A DNA stretch of 64,000 bases from Solen grandis (taxonomy: Eukaryota; Mollusca; Bivalvia; Adapedonta; Solenidae): positions 65,162,108 to 65,226,107 of the forward strand of contig CM037782.1 of NCBI GenBank assembly GCA_021229015.1. Reading direction: 5' to 3'. This document shows positions 11,700-25,883 of this stretch, in pieces. The position numbers and the translations under genes were made by a program. Numbering within the stretch: the first letter of the stretch is position 1; each line of letters opens with the position of its first letter. The notes below the pieces were generated by a model. It was not told where the DNA came from, did no database searches, and was given only the letters and a program-made list of their open reading frames with translations.

Positions 11700-14214
11700 T
11701 TCATTTGTTTCAGGTAGTAAATAGATTTTTTTTTGTGAATGTGATGGGACCTTATGGGACAACAACCACGAGTCCTATACTGAGCATAATAAGTCCTGAT
11801 CTGGGGAGAAGAAAAATGATACACAGGCTGATTTACTACATTTATTCATATAAGACTGAGTGTTAAATTATTAGCAATGGTAATGTACAAACACATGACA
11901 ATGTATAACAACACAAAAACATTAATATACTCTTTAAATCAATGGACGGATCCAGTGTAAAATTGGGTGAATCATAAAAATGTACATGTGGTTGAAAACA
12001 GATTCAAGAAGTAAGAAAGCACTTTAAATGACTTTCACCAACTATCTGGTGAAATTATTACATACATGTGGTAGGTCTCTTTAAAACAAGGTAAGTCTTT
12101 AATCCAAAAAGGCAAGTCCTGACCAGTTGATATTTATTTAGGGTAGACAGCATTTGAAAATGTAAATCCCCCTTATGTTTTCATGTTCCTTACCTGAGTT
12201 AAATGACTAGAAAAAAATCTATCTTTTTTTTCCAGTATCAAAATAAAGAAAAAGAGCATCATGTCAGTGATGTAACAAAATAAAATTCATCTAGTGATTT
12301 TTTAAATCTTCCAGTTTCAAAAAAACCCACAAAACTATCAATGATTTTTATTTAAGAAATCTAGTCCCATGGTTTCTGTCAGAGATGAAAAAAATGACAG
12401 TAGCTTTTATAAAGACTTAAACTGCAAACAATATTGGCACAATATTACTGGGTGCAACACAAAGTCTATATGTTGTGGTCCCATGAACCTGTGTACTGAT
12501 ATAATACTTCAACATTGGATGAGTTAGATTAAATACCAACCCTGAACCCGTGTTAATATCATTAAATGGCAAAACAAGGATAATCACTACAATAGTACTG
12601 GCTCCAATAAAATACACGTTATATATTGGAATTGGACAATTTTAAGTCTTTCACTGTATACGTCTTATCTATGACAAGGATAAAATTTGGCTATGTTAGC
12701 AGTTGGCTTATGGACATGATTCTCAGATAATGCAGCTGTTTAAATTAACATGACTTTACAAGAATAGTTTCTGGTTTCACAAATTATACATTTCCGTTCA
12801 TGAATATTTTATTAGTAAAGAATTCTGTCATTTGAGAGCTTCATTTTGACAATCCAATGTGAATAATGCCCAATTTAACCCTTTACCTCATGAACATTCA
12901 TGTACAAATTTTGACTTCATGGATACTAATCTATGGAACATTAAATGGTAATGAAACTGGATTTATCTGTGTTACAATATAGTATGAGTAAACAAAGGAT
13001 ACCCTGGTACCAAATAGAGACCATGTCCAGATAAAGACGTATACACTGCTAGATAGAAATGAATACAGAATTCCTAATTACACAAGCACATCAGTCTAGG
13101 TAGCAAATCTAAAGGAATATGCCATCCTGAGTTACTGAATCAAACTCTTGCTGAACTCTCAAGTTGACTTCCTTTGGCAAGCAAGCCAAGTTGAGTGTCA
13201 GAGATAAACTACATTATTGTCATTCCAAACTACAATATTGTCATTCCAAACACATCTAGTCCTACAGTTCTGACTTGTGAAGGTGAAACTGAATTAATTC
13301 AGAACAATTTTAACAAATATTTGGAAGTTTTGTATTAAAAAAAATTAAAAAATTTTTAAAATTATTGACTAGGGAATAAAATTATCTCATAGTACAAAAG
13401 CTGTAAACTTAAAATACTCATGTAAACTTGAAATACTAGATTATAGAAATATATCTTGAACTTGATAAAACGTTACAAATGTTTACAGAAAATGTAGTAC
13501 AATCTGACAGCAATTGTACATTTTTTTTCTTCTGATAAATGGAATACAACTGACTCCTGTTGTATATTTTCCCCCTAATAAATGAAGTACAGTTGACTGC
13601 TATTGAACATACATTACCAGATCCTTTGAGATGAGAATTTAAGTCAACACAGTCAAACCAGTTTAGATTGAGAAATACTTTTTTCAATGATCTTACATGA
13701 TTAAATGTATTTGCATGTGGTGAGGAATTGATTGGATATAACTAAATGAAGTCAAGAGACATTTGATTAGATGGGTCCCAGATATATTCAGATGTTTGGA
13801 ATGGTTATGAATTTAACTGCAGAGCCATCAATCAGATACCTCTGCATTTTTGATTTATTTTTCTAACATAAAAACTAAAGACTTAGTCTACAGTAAAATG
13901 GGGTTAATGTGTTATGATGTACATATCATGGATTTGCAAATTTATGATCTCCTGAATTATTCTCTGTAAGTTACATTAGCAAAAATTTGACTTGACAATA
14001 CAAATTGGAAAATTGTAACTGATTTTTTAAATTTTGACCTCAGACATTTAAATGTTAACAGATTACAGGAATGATGCCAATCATTAGTGACTGATGCAAT
14101 CTCAAGGTGTATAGATTGTCATGGACATGCATATAGAATATTACAAGCTGTCATAGATTTTAATGGGACAGAAAGTCCATGGCTTTGTTGCCACTATGTC
14201 CTTGGCATTTATTT
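11700..14214. other. spacer between the convergent genes
   Basis: AT-rich; probably includes the STK36 3' UTR at its upper end. At 12879-13010 it carries a diverged half-copy of the TTAACCCTTTACCTCATG MITE family. Nothing coding is seen. Confidence 0.35.
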
Positions 14215-14480
14215 GTCCATTGAGTAAAATATCCATGGATTACAATGGCCATGGAGCAAAAAATATCCATGGATCAAAAAGGCCATGGAGTTAAACATCC
14301 ATGGATTAGAGTCTGGAGTCAAAGCATCCATGGATTACAATGTCCATAAATATAATCAGATGGTTAAAATGCAATGATAAACAAGCTGTTTGTGTCCATG
14401 GCCATAAATTCCTGCATTATCACGCTATAACAGTGAATGGACTGTGGTTCCAGGACCATAACTTCCATCATTATCACACT
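14215..14480. repeat. short degenerate tandem repeats (CCATGG-rich) in the STK36 3' region
   Basis: Four to five copies of a ~30-bp unit 'atccatggattacaatgg' with paired CCATGG sites, followed by a ~68-bp duplication around 'ccataaattcctgcattatc' and 'gtggttccaggaccataact'. Confidence 0.7.
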
Positions 14481-14598
14481 GTTTAACAGAGAATTGACTG
14501 TGGTCACTGATAACAGTGTATGCTGCCATGGAAATCAAACTGTCCTTCAATGTCACTAGTGGTATGTTTAGTTATGAAGACCAGGTGTCCAACTGTCG

Positions 14599-17500
14599 TT
14601 AGCTGTGCGTGTTGTTCTGTAGAAGCTGTATGAGACGGTTGCAGTGTGTCATGACTGCACCGGAGCTGGTGTGGCTGCGACTGCTCTGCAGACTGGCGGA
14701 CAGAACGCTGTTGGACCGGGGTGTGAGGGAAGAGGGGCGTGGCGTACTGGAGGTCAGCTCCGACAGTTTGTCCAGCGTCTTGGTGCCAGACATCTCCTGT
14801 AAATGGAAAGTATAAGAATTCACTGAATGAAGGCATTGGTAAAAGTTTTCATGAATTTTCCTGAACTTCAGGTTATTAGGTTTTCGCATCGCTTGCGAAA
14901 ACCTATTGTTCTTCTTCTGTTTTATTTTTATTAGGTTTTCGCCTCTGCTGGGCGAAAACCTATTGTTCTTCTTCTGTTGATTTTTTTTTTTTTTATTATT
15001 TTTCCAATTCCACCCATTTTTGTGTCCAGCCTAGCGGCCAGATGAGAAAAGCTACAGCTATGAAATTTTGGGCATGGAGTCCTCTTTATTTGAACATGTG
15101 CCTAATTGGTCAAACTTTTCACATTTATTTCTGATTTAGCCACTAGGGGGCGCAATGCATGTAATCACTGTTTTGCTAATAACTCAAAAATTTGAAACCT
15201 GATTTAGATGCGGGTTTTTACATAATGTTCCTTGTTGACAGCCCAATCAAATATGATGGATATCTTATCATCAAGTACAGGAAAAAAATTGTTCTAGGAG
15301 AGGTTGAATGTTCGAACCTTGGAAAAAAGTGGAAAAATGAGGGTAGGTCTACGAAAAACCTACCCACTTTTGTTAGAGATCAGATAGAAGAATTCTGTTT
15401 GCTGCATACGATTTGCAAGACATATACGCACAAAATATATGGGGTGGCGAATTAAGGAAATGCATGGTTTGTCCTCTAGGAACGGTCAAACTTCACTAAA
15501 TTTTAGGAAAAATTAAAATTTCAAAAACATGTTTTTGTCGCTCCTGACTTTATTTTCTGTTCATTCTTCATGAAATTTTCACACGATATGTATTGTTATG
15601 TTTGAAAGGGCCTCACAATTCAAAAAATAAAAAAGAATTGAAAAGGTCAAGGTCATATTACGATTATTGTGTTTTAATTCGGCCACAAATAGCTCCAAAA
15701 CTAAAAATATTTCATTGAGAGTATATGAACAAAAGTTTTAGTTCTTAAAGAGCTCTTTCCAGTGATGTTTAGTTTGTGAAGATCGGACTTGATTTGGTCA
15801 TTATACGGCAGTCCAAAGTTTGATCCTTTTTTGGAATAATTGTAAATCAGTTTTTATGCTTCAAATTCTGATACATAAGAATAAAAAGTTTGACTTGTGC
15901 GACTAACGTTAGTATACTTGATTGAACTATTTGCTGCTTTGCTAGGTACCTAACAGTAAAATTTTAATCAATTTTCTTTCTCATTTTGCCGCTAGGGGGC
16001 GCTTTTCTTGAAATCATTCTTTTGCTTATAACTCAAAAAGTTAAGTCCGATTCGAATGCGGTTTTTTGCATTCTGTTCCCTGTTGATAGCCTAATAACAT
16101 ATGATAGGATTCGAGGGTCCGTGTGGCTGAAAGCTTTTGAGCTACGGAAGGTTGAATGTTCGAACCTTGCAAAAAAAAAACCACAAAAAAACTGTGCAAA
16201 TGAGGGTAGGTCTACGAAAAACCTATCCGTTTTTGTTAGAGATCAGATAGAAGAATTCCGTCTCCGGCATACCATTTGAAAGACGTATACACACAAAATA
16301 TATGGGATGGCGAATTAAGGAAATGCGTGGTTTGTCCTCTAGAAACGGTCAAACTTCACTAAATTTTAGGAAAAATTAAAATTTCAAAAACATGTTTTTG
16401 TCGCTCCTGACTTTTATTTTCTGTTCATTCTTCATGCAATTTTCACACGATATGTATTGTTATGTTTGAAAGGGCCTCACAATTCAAAAAATAAAAAAGA
16501 ATTGAAAAGGTCAAGGTCATATTACGATTATTGTGTTTTTATTCGGCCACAAATAGCTCCAAAACTAAAAATATTTCATTGAGAGTATATGAACAAAAGT
16601 TTTAGTTCTTAAAGAGCTCTTTCTAGTAATGTTTAGTTTTTGAAGATCGGACTTGATTTGGTCATTATACGGCAGTCCAAAGTTTGATCCTTTTTTGGAA
16701 TAATTGTAAATCAGGTTTTATGCTTCAAATTCTGATACATAAGAATAAAAAGTTTGACTAGTGCGACTTATATACTTGTTTGAACTATTTGCTGTTTTTG
16801 CAATTTTGTTTCTAATTTTGCCGCTAGAGGGCGTTTTGCTTAAAATCACTCTTTTGCTTATAACTCAAAATGTTAAAGTCTGATTGAAATGCGGTTTTCA
16901 GCATTTTGTTCCTTGTTGACTGACTGCACCACAGAATGGGATGGATTTCAAGGGACAGGGTATGGGAAAATATATGCGCTAGAAGAGTTTGAATGTTCTA
17001 ACATTGCAAAAAAAAACAAAAAAAAAAACTGTGCAAATGAGAGTAGGTCTTCAAAAACCTTTTCGTTCTGTTTCATATTGAAAATTGTGGCTGAGTTGAA
17101 ATAAAGTGTTCAAGTTGATTAGGTTAAAAGCGAAAACCGAGATACCGCTTGCGGTTCTAGTTATTATTATTTTTCTAACCCTTTTTTGTGAACGGCATAT
17201 CACCATGATAGAAAAAAGCCACAATTATGAAATTTTTACCAGATCCTAATATTTATCTGATCTTGATCCTAACGTTGAGAAAATTTTCATTTTTGTCTTA
17301 TTTTTGCCGCTAGGGGGCGCTTTGAGAAAAATCAACAAAGGCTAATAGCTCTGTTATTTGAGGTCCGATTCAGATGTGTTTTTTTGCATTGTGTTCCTTG
17401 TCAAAAGCCTAATCAAATATGATAGGTTTCCAAAATCTGCGTATATAAAACTTTTGACTACAGAAGGTCGAAAGTTCGAACCTCGCAAAAAACAGTGAAA

Positions 17501-20500
17501 ATGAGAGTAGGTCTACAAAAAAAGTGCCCATTTTTATTGGAATTGAGATAAAAGAATTTTGTTTGTTGCATATGATTCGCAAGACATATACGCACAAAAT
17601 ATATGGGGTGGCGAATTCGGGAAATGCATGGTTTGTCCACAGTACGCGGTCAAACTTAACCAATATTTTCGATAAATCAACATTTTCAAAGCATGACTGT
17701 TAAGATTTTTTGCAGCTCCTGACTTTATTTTTAGTTCAATTTCTATGAAATTTTCACATTTAATGTAAAACTATGTTCTTAAGTGTCACATAATATAAAA
17801 AGTAAAAATGTATTGTAAAGGTCAAGGTCATATTAGGATAATTCTATATCAATTCGGCTTGAAATAGCTCAAAATCAAAAAAACAATTCATAAACAATAT
17901 ATGATCAAAAGATTTAGTTTTAGAAAAGTTCTTTCTAATGATGTTTAGATTTTGAAGATCGGACTTGATTTGGTCATTTTACGGCAGTCCAAAGTTTGAT
18001 CCTTTTTTGGAATAATTGTTAATCAGTTTTTATGCTTCAAAATGTGATGTATAAGAAATAGAATGTTCGACTAGTGCGATTTGTATACTTAATTGAATTA
18101 TTTGCCGCATTGCTAGGTACCTAATGGTAAAATTTTAATCAATTTTGTTTCTCATTTTGCCGCTAGGGGGCGCATAGCATAAAAGCACTTTTCTACTTAT
18201 AATTCAAAATGTTAAAGTCTGATCCATATGAGGTTTGTTGCATTGTGTTCCTTGTTGATAGCCTAATAAAGTATGATAGTTTCTAGGTATGAGTGGATGA
18301 GTGGCTAAAACTTTTTGATCTACTAACGGAAGGTTGAAAGTTCGAACCTGGCAAAAAACTGTGCAGATGAGGGTAGGTCTACAAAAAACCTATCCATTTT
18401 TGTTAGAGATCAGATAGAAGAATTCTGTTTGCTGCAAATGATTTGCAAGACATAAATGCACAAAATATATGGGGTGGCGAATTTAAGAAATGCATGGTTT
18501 GTCCTCTAGAAATGGTCAAACTTCACTAAATTTTAGGAAAAATCAAAATTTCTAAAACATGTTTTTGTCGCTCCTGACTTTATTTTTTGTTCATTCTTCA
18601 TGATATTTTCACAAGTTATGTATTGTTATGTCTGAAAGGACCTCACAATTAAAAAGGTAAAAAGAAATTGCAAAGTTCAAGGGCATATTACGATTATTGT
18701 GTTTATTTGGCTCCAAATAGCTCCAAAACAAAAAATATTTCATTGAAAGTATACTGACAAAAGTTTTATTTCTTAAAGAGTCCTTTCCAGTGATGTTAAG
18801 TTTTTGAAGATTTAATTTGGTCATTTTACGGCAGTCCAAGTTTTGATCCTCTTTAGAACAATTGTAAATCATTTTTTTTGCTTCAAATTGTGATATATAA
18901 GGAATAGAATGTTTGACTAGTGCGACTTGTATACTTGATTGAACCATTTGCTGCATTTCTAGGTACCTAATAGTAAAAGTTTAATCAGTTTTGGTTCTCA
19001 TTTTGCCGCTTGGGGGCGATTAGCTTGAAATCACTATTAATAATTAAAAAAAAAATGAAGTCTGATTTTTATGCGATTTTTTTTTGCATTCTGTTCTTCG
19101 GTGACATCAATTTGAAATGACACAAAAAAGATAATGCGATATTTCAGGAAAATGATAGTAATTCAATGCAACAGTTGTTCGTAATAGTGTTGAGTGGCAT
19201 ATTGCATTGTCGTGTGTCATTTTATACTGTTGTTTGTCGTTTGCAATTGTTGTTTATCAAATACAATTGTCATTTGTCTCCATCATAAAGCAAAACACAC
19301 ATATAACATTGCAGTACCCGAAGTCCGTAAAAAAAGTTTTCAAGTCTACGACTACATAACAGACAGGTAATACTCAAAAGTATTCTTCTTGGTAAAAAGT
19401 CTGATTATACATTGCGACAGAAACGTTTGAAAGATCACTGTTAACAGTATCAACAAGCAATTGAACGAAGAAATGTTTTTCGAATCATGCGACTCGTGAA
19501 CTGAATGGAATTGCTTTCATGAAAACCGATGATATCGCGACTACATAACTGACAGGTAATACTCAAAAATCTTCTTTTGGGTAAAAAGTCTCCTTAAACA
19601 CTGCGACAAAAGTGTTTGAAAGATTGCTGTTAACATTATAAACAAGCCATTGAACGAAGAAATATTTTTCGAATCATGCGACTCGTGAACTGAATGGAAT
19701 TGCTTTTGTGAAAACCGATGATATCGCGATTGCGATTCTAGTTCTGATCTTATTCTTTATAAAACTATATAAAAAAACCCTGAAATCAGGATTTTTTTCA
19801 GCGTTTTTATTTTATTTCCATCTTTCACCCATATGAAGGTAGTATTAATGTGACAAGCAATGAAATATAAGCTTTATTATGTTGCTGCTCAGGAGTTAAC
19901 CATCTCTGCAACATTATATCAGTGATATAGCCACAACCAGAAAAATACAAGTGGTTGAAGAACATAAATATAACCATAGATCTACAAGCAAGATGCAGTC
20001 AAATTATATTGACACAGGTCCAAGCAGTCCATTAAGTACTCTCAAGTGACCAGAATGGGACTCAACAAAGTAACTCCTAAGCTTCGATATGGTTTTAGCT
20101 GTTGATTCAATTTGAATTACATATACTTAGGTTATATGTAAATGAATGTTTAAAAGTAAAGTATATTAGAATCAATAATGTGGAAGAGGGCCATATTGAA
20201 AAATGGAAAATTTGGTATCATTAGGTATACAAAAAATAAAGATATGTGTGTCAATGTAAGAAAAATATGGTTTAAAATATGCTGCATTTTCTATAGTATA
20301 AGTGGCCACCTGTATTAAGCAACCTGCATATAGCGGTCAATTTTAATATTACCACACTGTAGCAATTTGTTATATATTCAACCTTCATTAAACGCCCACC
20401 TCTGTTTCTCTTGTTCCCCTGACTGACCGCTTAAGACAGGTTTGATTCTATTACCATGGCAACTACTCACCTTTTTGAGTTCCTCCTGTTTTGAGAGAGT

Positions 20501-23500
20501 GCGGAGTGCCAGAAGAGCGGAGATCTGCACGGAGGGATGGCTGTCATGGCACGCTGTCTGTACCAGGCTGGAGTGGAGGTAGAGTAATGTAACCATAGCA
20601 ACCAGCTGTTCATATTCAGTTTCAAGGTATGCACCAGCAATTTGCTGCTTTATGTTTTGAATGTTGTGCTTTAAAGCAGCTTGTTTACAGGTAGACATCA
20701 ACTAAGAATTTGATTTTTAACTTTACGTGTGTATTACATCTATCAATACCCATCTAAAGATGCATGGTCACCCACTGGAACCATCTGTGATTGTTAAAAA
20801 AAAAAGGTAGTGCAATACTGTTATTGACGGTATAAAAACTATATTTAGAATTGTAAAACCTATATTTAGATTTTCTTTTTTCATTTGCCATCACTTGGCT
20901 GATCATATTCACTTTTTGCAAATGCGCTAGCTTCATAGGCAGAACTTACGAAATTGCTATTGTTAAAGTTGCATTTATGAAAATATCGTTTTCCTGTGCA
21001 ATGTGACCTACAGTTTATTTGTCAGGAAAGACTTCACCAACATTAATGAGGGAGAGTAGAAAATATATATATATTTTTAATTTCTATCGATCATCTGTGA
21101 ATAAGCTGCTTTAAGGGCTTGTGGTTGTTTCTCTCCATTGACAATGCATATAATAACATAAACTAAGGTGATGAATACAACCAAGGTACTGCCTTGCCTC
21201 AATAAAATAAGAATTATCATTAAAGATGATAAATACCCCCATATACCACTTTGTCACAGTAACTGTTACCATGTCAGACAGTCTTGAGAATATAACAAAG
21301 GGCCATAACTCATTCAAAGTCAAGCGAATCATGACCTGCCGAAAATATGCACAACTAGACTTGGTACTTATCAATCTTATAAGGTTTTATCAAAATCCGA
21401 GCAAAGGTTGCCAAGAAATAAGGCAGAAAAACCTCGTCTACAGGCGGACCAACAGACAGACGGACTTGACTCCAAAATTGCCTCCGTATACTTTGTATCT
21501 GGGGGTATAATGATAAAATATTCAACACTGATAAAATGGAATGAGGCAGGACAATGTACATGATTACTATTAGCCCCTACTTTACCTTGTGAGACATGGG
21601 TATAACACATGTGGAAACTTTAACTTTTTTCTCATCATTTAACAAGACTGTTGTATGTAAACTTACTTTGGAATAACTTTACATTTCTTGAGCTGCAGAC
21701 ATAAGGTACTGGCATGAAGACCAAGGTTTCCCAAAGCACCTGTAAAAAATATACACATGTTACTATTTGCCCTAGATTTAAAAGATCTCTGATTACAATT
21801 TCTTTAATTTCAAAATCTCAAATTTACATATCCATTACTTTATATAAAACATGAAAAAAAACAACAACATTTAACAGGGTTAAATGTAAGGATAAAAGCA
21901 TAAAATGGAGACAGTAACAAAGTAACAAGAGCTGTCAGAGGACAGCACGCTCGACTATTCAAAATGCTTGTTGGTAAATCAAATGAAATCTATTTAAATT
22001 CTTGCCCTTCATAGTAATAGTAAAAAATGATATACCTTGATAGTCTGATACCCCTTAATATATTTATGATGTCTAAAATCAATCCCATGCCTAGTTACTG
22101 AGACATAAGCACAATAACACTGTGCATGCAAAACTTAAACCAAAAATCCATGTTAGAAAAGGGCCATAATTTGCATCAGTCCAAAAGTTATCCTCCTGTT
22201 TTCTGATGCCCTTGAAGACACACCTTAACTTTCTAGTCAATTCCACAAGCAATTTCTGAGATATAAGCTGGATAGTAGCTTGATTGCAAAAATTTAACCA
22301 TAATTCTAAGTTAAAAGGGGGTCATAATTTTTAATTTATTCCATCAAGTGTTATCTTCCTTTATAGAGTGATACCCCTAAACTTATTAAAGATATTTCAA
22401 ATCAATTCCATGCCTGGACTCTGAAATATTAGCATGAAAGTACCTTGCATGCAAAACTTTAACCAAAACCAATTAAAAAAGGGGCCATAACTTGTAATAT
22501 ATTCCATCAAAAGTTATCAACCTTGATAGTATGATACTCCAAACATATTTAAGATATTTCAAATTAATCCCATGCCTGCATACTGAGATATAAGCATGAA
22601 AGTAACTTGCATGCAAAACTTTAACCAAATTTTCTAAGTAGAAAAAGGGCAATAATTTGTAACATATTCCATTAAGAGTTATCTACCATGAAAGTATAAT
22701 ACCCCTAAATGTATTTAAGATTTCAAATAATCCCATCCTGGATACTGAGATATTAGCATGAAAGTACCTTGCATGCAAAACTTTAACCAAAATTTCTAAG
22801 TTAAAAAAGGGGCCATAACTTGTAATATATTTCATCAAAAGTTATCTACCATGAAAGTATGATACCCCTTAACGTATTAAAGATGTTTCAAATCAACCCC
22901 ATGCCTGGATACTGAGATATTAGCATGAAAGTACCTTGCATGCAAAACTTTAACCAAAATTTCTAAGTTAAAAAGGGGCAATAATTTGTAACAAATTCTA
23001 TCAAGAGTTATCTACCTTGGTTGTCTGATGCCCCTGAACATATTTATAAACTTTCAAGTCAATACCATGAATGGTTATTGAGATACAAACTAGATAGTAG
23101 CTTGCACGCAAAACTTTAACCAAATTTTCTATTGCATGCAAAACTTTAACCAAAATTTCTAAGTTAAAAAGGGGCCATAATTCATATTAAATTCAGTCAA
23201 GAGTTATCTACCTTGGTTGTCTGATGCCCCTGAACATATTTATAAACTTTCAAGTCAATACCATAAATGGTTATTGAGATATAAGGTTGATAGTAACTTG
23301 CACGCAAAACTTTAACCAAAAGCTGCAACGCCAACGCCGACGCCGACGCCAGGGTGACTACAATAGCTCTCATATTCTACGAATAGTCGAGCTAAAAAGT
23401 AAACTTTTTAAGAAAGTGTGCCACGTACATGCAGCGTTGACACGTGTCTTGGTGACGGGGTCCTTGAGTAGTTCGACCATCTGGGGTATGGCGGGCTTCA

Positions 23501-25840
23501 TCTTGAGATACAGATGGTCATTATGGAATGCTGCATTACCCACTGCGTAGCTTGCTCCCTGGGAGAAATAATTGGGTTATGGGCTTGTAATGAGCTTATA
23601 TCTTTAGTAATGTTACACAGTCAGTTACTCAACTTGCTGTTCATGAATGTGTCCATATCAGAGATAAAGCTTCTACAGGAGACTGTCAGATGTCTAATTT
23701 TACTGAATATGCTTTTAACCCTTTACCTCATGGATATTCATGAACAAATTAATGATTTGAAGAATATTAATTGATTGATCGTTAATGACTTTTTAAATAA
23801 TGGATTAGTCTTTGTCACAGATGACTGTGTTGAAACTGAGCTACAATATTGTATGGGCAAACAGAGGAGACCCTTTAGGAGCTGTCTGATCTGGGTCTGC
23901 TCCATATTAACTAAAGGGTTAAGACATAGGAGACATTTCAGATAAAAACCTTGCTTTACAATCTGCACAACCAGCAAGAATTATTTCATGACCATAAAAG
24001 ATACTAAATAACAGATAAATCAAGGAACTGTTGATTGGGAAATTGATTAAGTTACTGAAAACATCTTAACTTATGAACCTAAAACATGATTTTATAAAAC
24101 GAAGCATAGTACAGTTGGATCTATTAAAACATGCTTCATTGGAGTGTGAAAGTATCAATACATCACAGTCAACCAGTGGACAAAATCTTAATCTTGTGGT
24201 TTGTTTGATTTACTTATCATGCATATCTATATAGCTATACTGTGTCTATTCTAGGACGTGGGATTCTCACATTATTTTTTCAATGATCCCGCTGAATTGA
24301 AATTGTGCGTGAAAACCCCTCTTGATAACCAACTTTGGAAAAGAAAAATATATGTCACCAAGTCCTTTTTTAAGGCTATCTGTCACTGCTGTGTTGATTC
24401 TGCCATACTGATTCATCATGGTATTTGTTTATATGTGCACCGGGTGGTATAAGTTACCAGAATATAAACAAACGAAAATATTTTTGACACATTAACATTA
24501 TAAGTGCTGTAATTTAGTACATGTTTTTCATATAAAATATATGAATCAACCATTCTATGATCCTTTGTGCAGACAAAATGTCAAAGCAACAAATGACTGG
24601 TTTTCAGAAAATTCAGCTTTGGTCAATCATCCTGTCTTCTAATCCGTTACAAGTGCTGGAATAGTGCGGATATTGAACAAAAACACGCAGAATTCAACGT
24701 AGACAGTACACACCCTGTCTGTCGAAAATAAAAACTGCATATTTTCGATTTGATATGTACATTTAAGTCATATATTAAAAGGCTTTTTGGACACAAATGT
24801 GTTGCAGTGTAATCCCCCCTGACATCAAACTATCCCCCCTGTCTTTGGATGGTTGGGGGAAAATCCCCCATGTGGTCCAGTATCACACTGTCTCTAAAAC
24901 TGCATCTAAACTACAGCATTATAATGAGGTAGCATTGTATACAACTGACCTTGCGGACATTTTGATCTTCATCTTTGAGACAGGCCATGAGTCCCTCAAA
25001 CAGTTTGTCCCGCTGTTTGAGGAAGGCATACATCTGGGCATTGTGCTTCATCAGGTTCCCAAGGAGGCTGCACGTCCGCGACTTCACCGAGGAAGAGTGG
25101 TGACGAATCAGAGCATTCAGCTTGTCTGTCTCACCTGGGGATGGGAAAAAGTTGTAAGACATGATTTTCAGACTATTTGGCAAGTCAATTTAAACAGTCT
25201 TAACTTCTCATATTAAAGCAGCTTCTTCAGATGGTCATTGACTCAGAATTTGATTTTAAACTGTATGTATGTATTACGTCTATCAATACCCATCTACGTC
25301 ACCCAATGCAACCATCTGTAATTTTAAAAAAAATGGGTGGTTTCCCCATAACAGGCAATACTGTCGCAGACGGTATTGAAACTATACTTAAGACTGATAA
25401 AACCTATATTTAGATTAATTCACTTTTCCCACATGCGCTAACTTCATGGGATTAACTACCCTGAACTTAAGAAAATGCCATGCTGGGGAACAGGTCACTT
25501 GGTACCAATATCGTATTCTTTATTTAACCTACTTTGTTAAAGTTTGCTTTTACGAAAATAGCGTTTTCCTGTGCAATGTGGCCTACACTTTTTGAGTTTA
25601 TTTGTCACAAAACAAAGGTTTCATCAACGTTAATAATGGAAAGTAGAAAATTATATTTTAATTCCACCAATCATCTATGAATGAGCTGCTTTAAAAAACA
25701 CTAGATGTGGGTGTTCCTCGGAACACTTGTGTCGCCTGCATTTAAGCATGTTTGATGAAAGAATTGACTAGAAAATCGATCTTTTGACAAATTATTGATA
25801 AAGCATAATCTATTTTGTGAGGTACAAAATAACACCAAAT

Positions 25841-25883
<43 letters not shown>

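Noticed and set aside
15192..17104. Recurring ORFs (ECSNLAKK...NEGRSTKN) in the 850-bp repeats
   Set aside because: They recur because the DNA repeats; frames shift and stops differ between units, and no family is recognised.
24797..25216. 139-codon plus-strand ORF
   Set aside because: Overlaps antisense to the STK36 ARM-repeat exon at 25134-24950, which has clear homology and splice sites.
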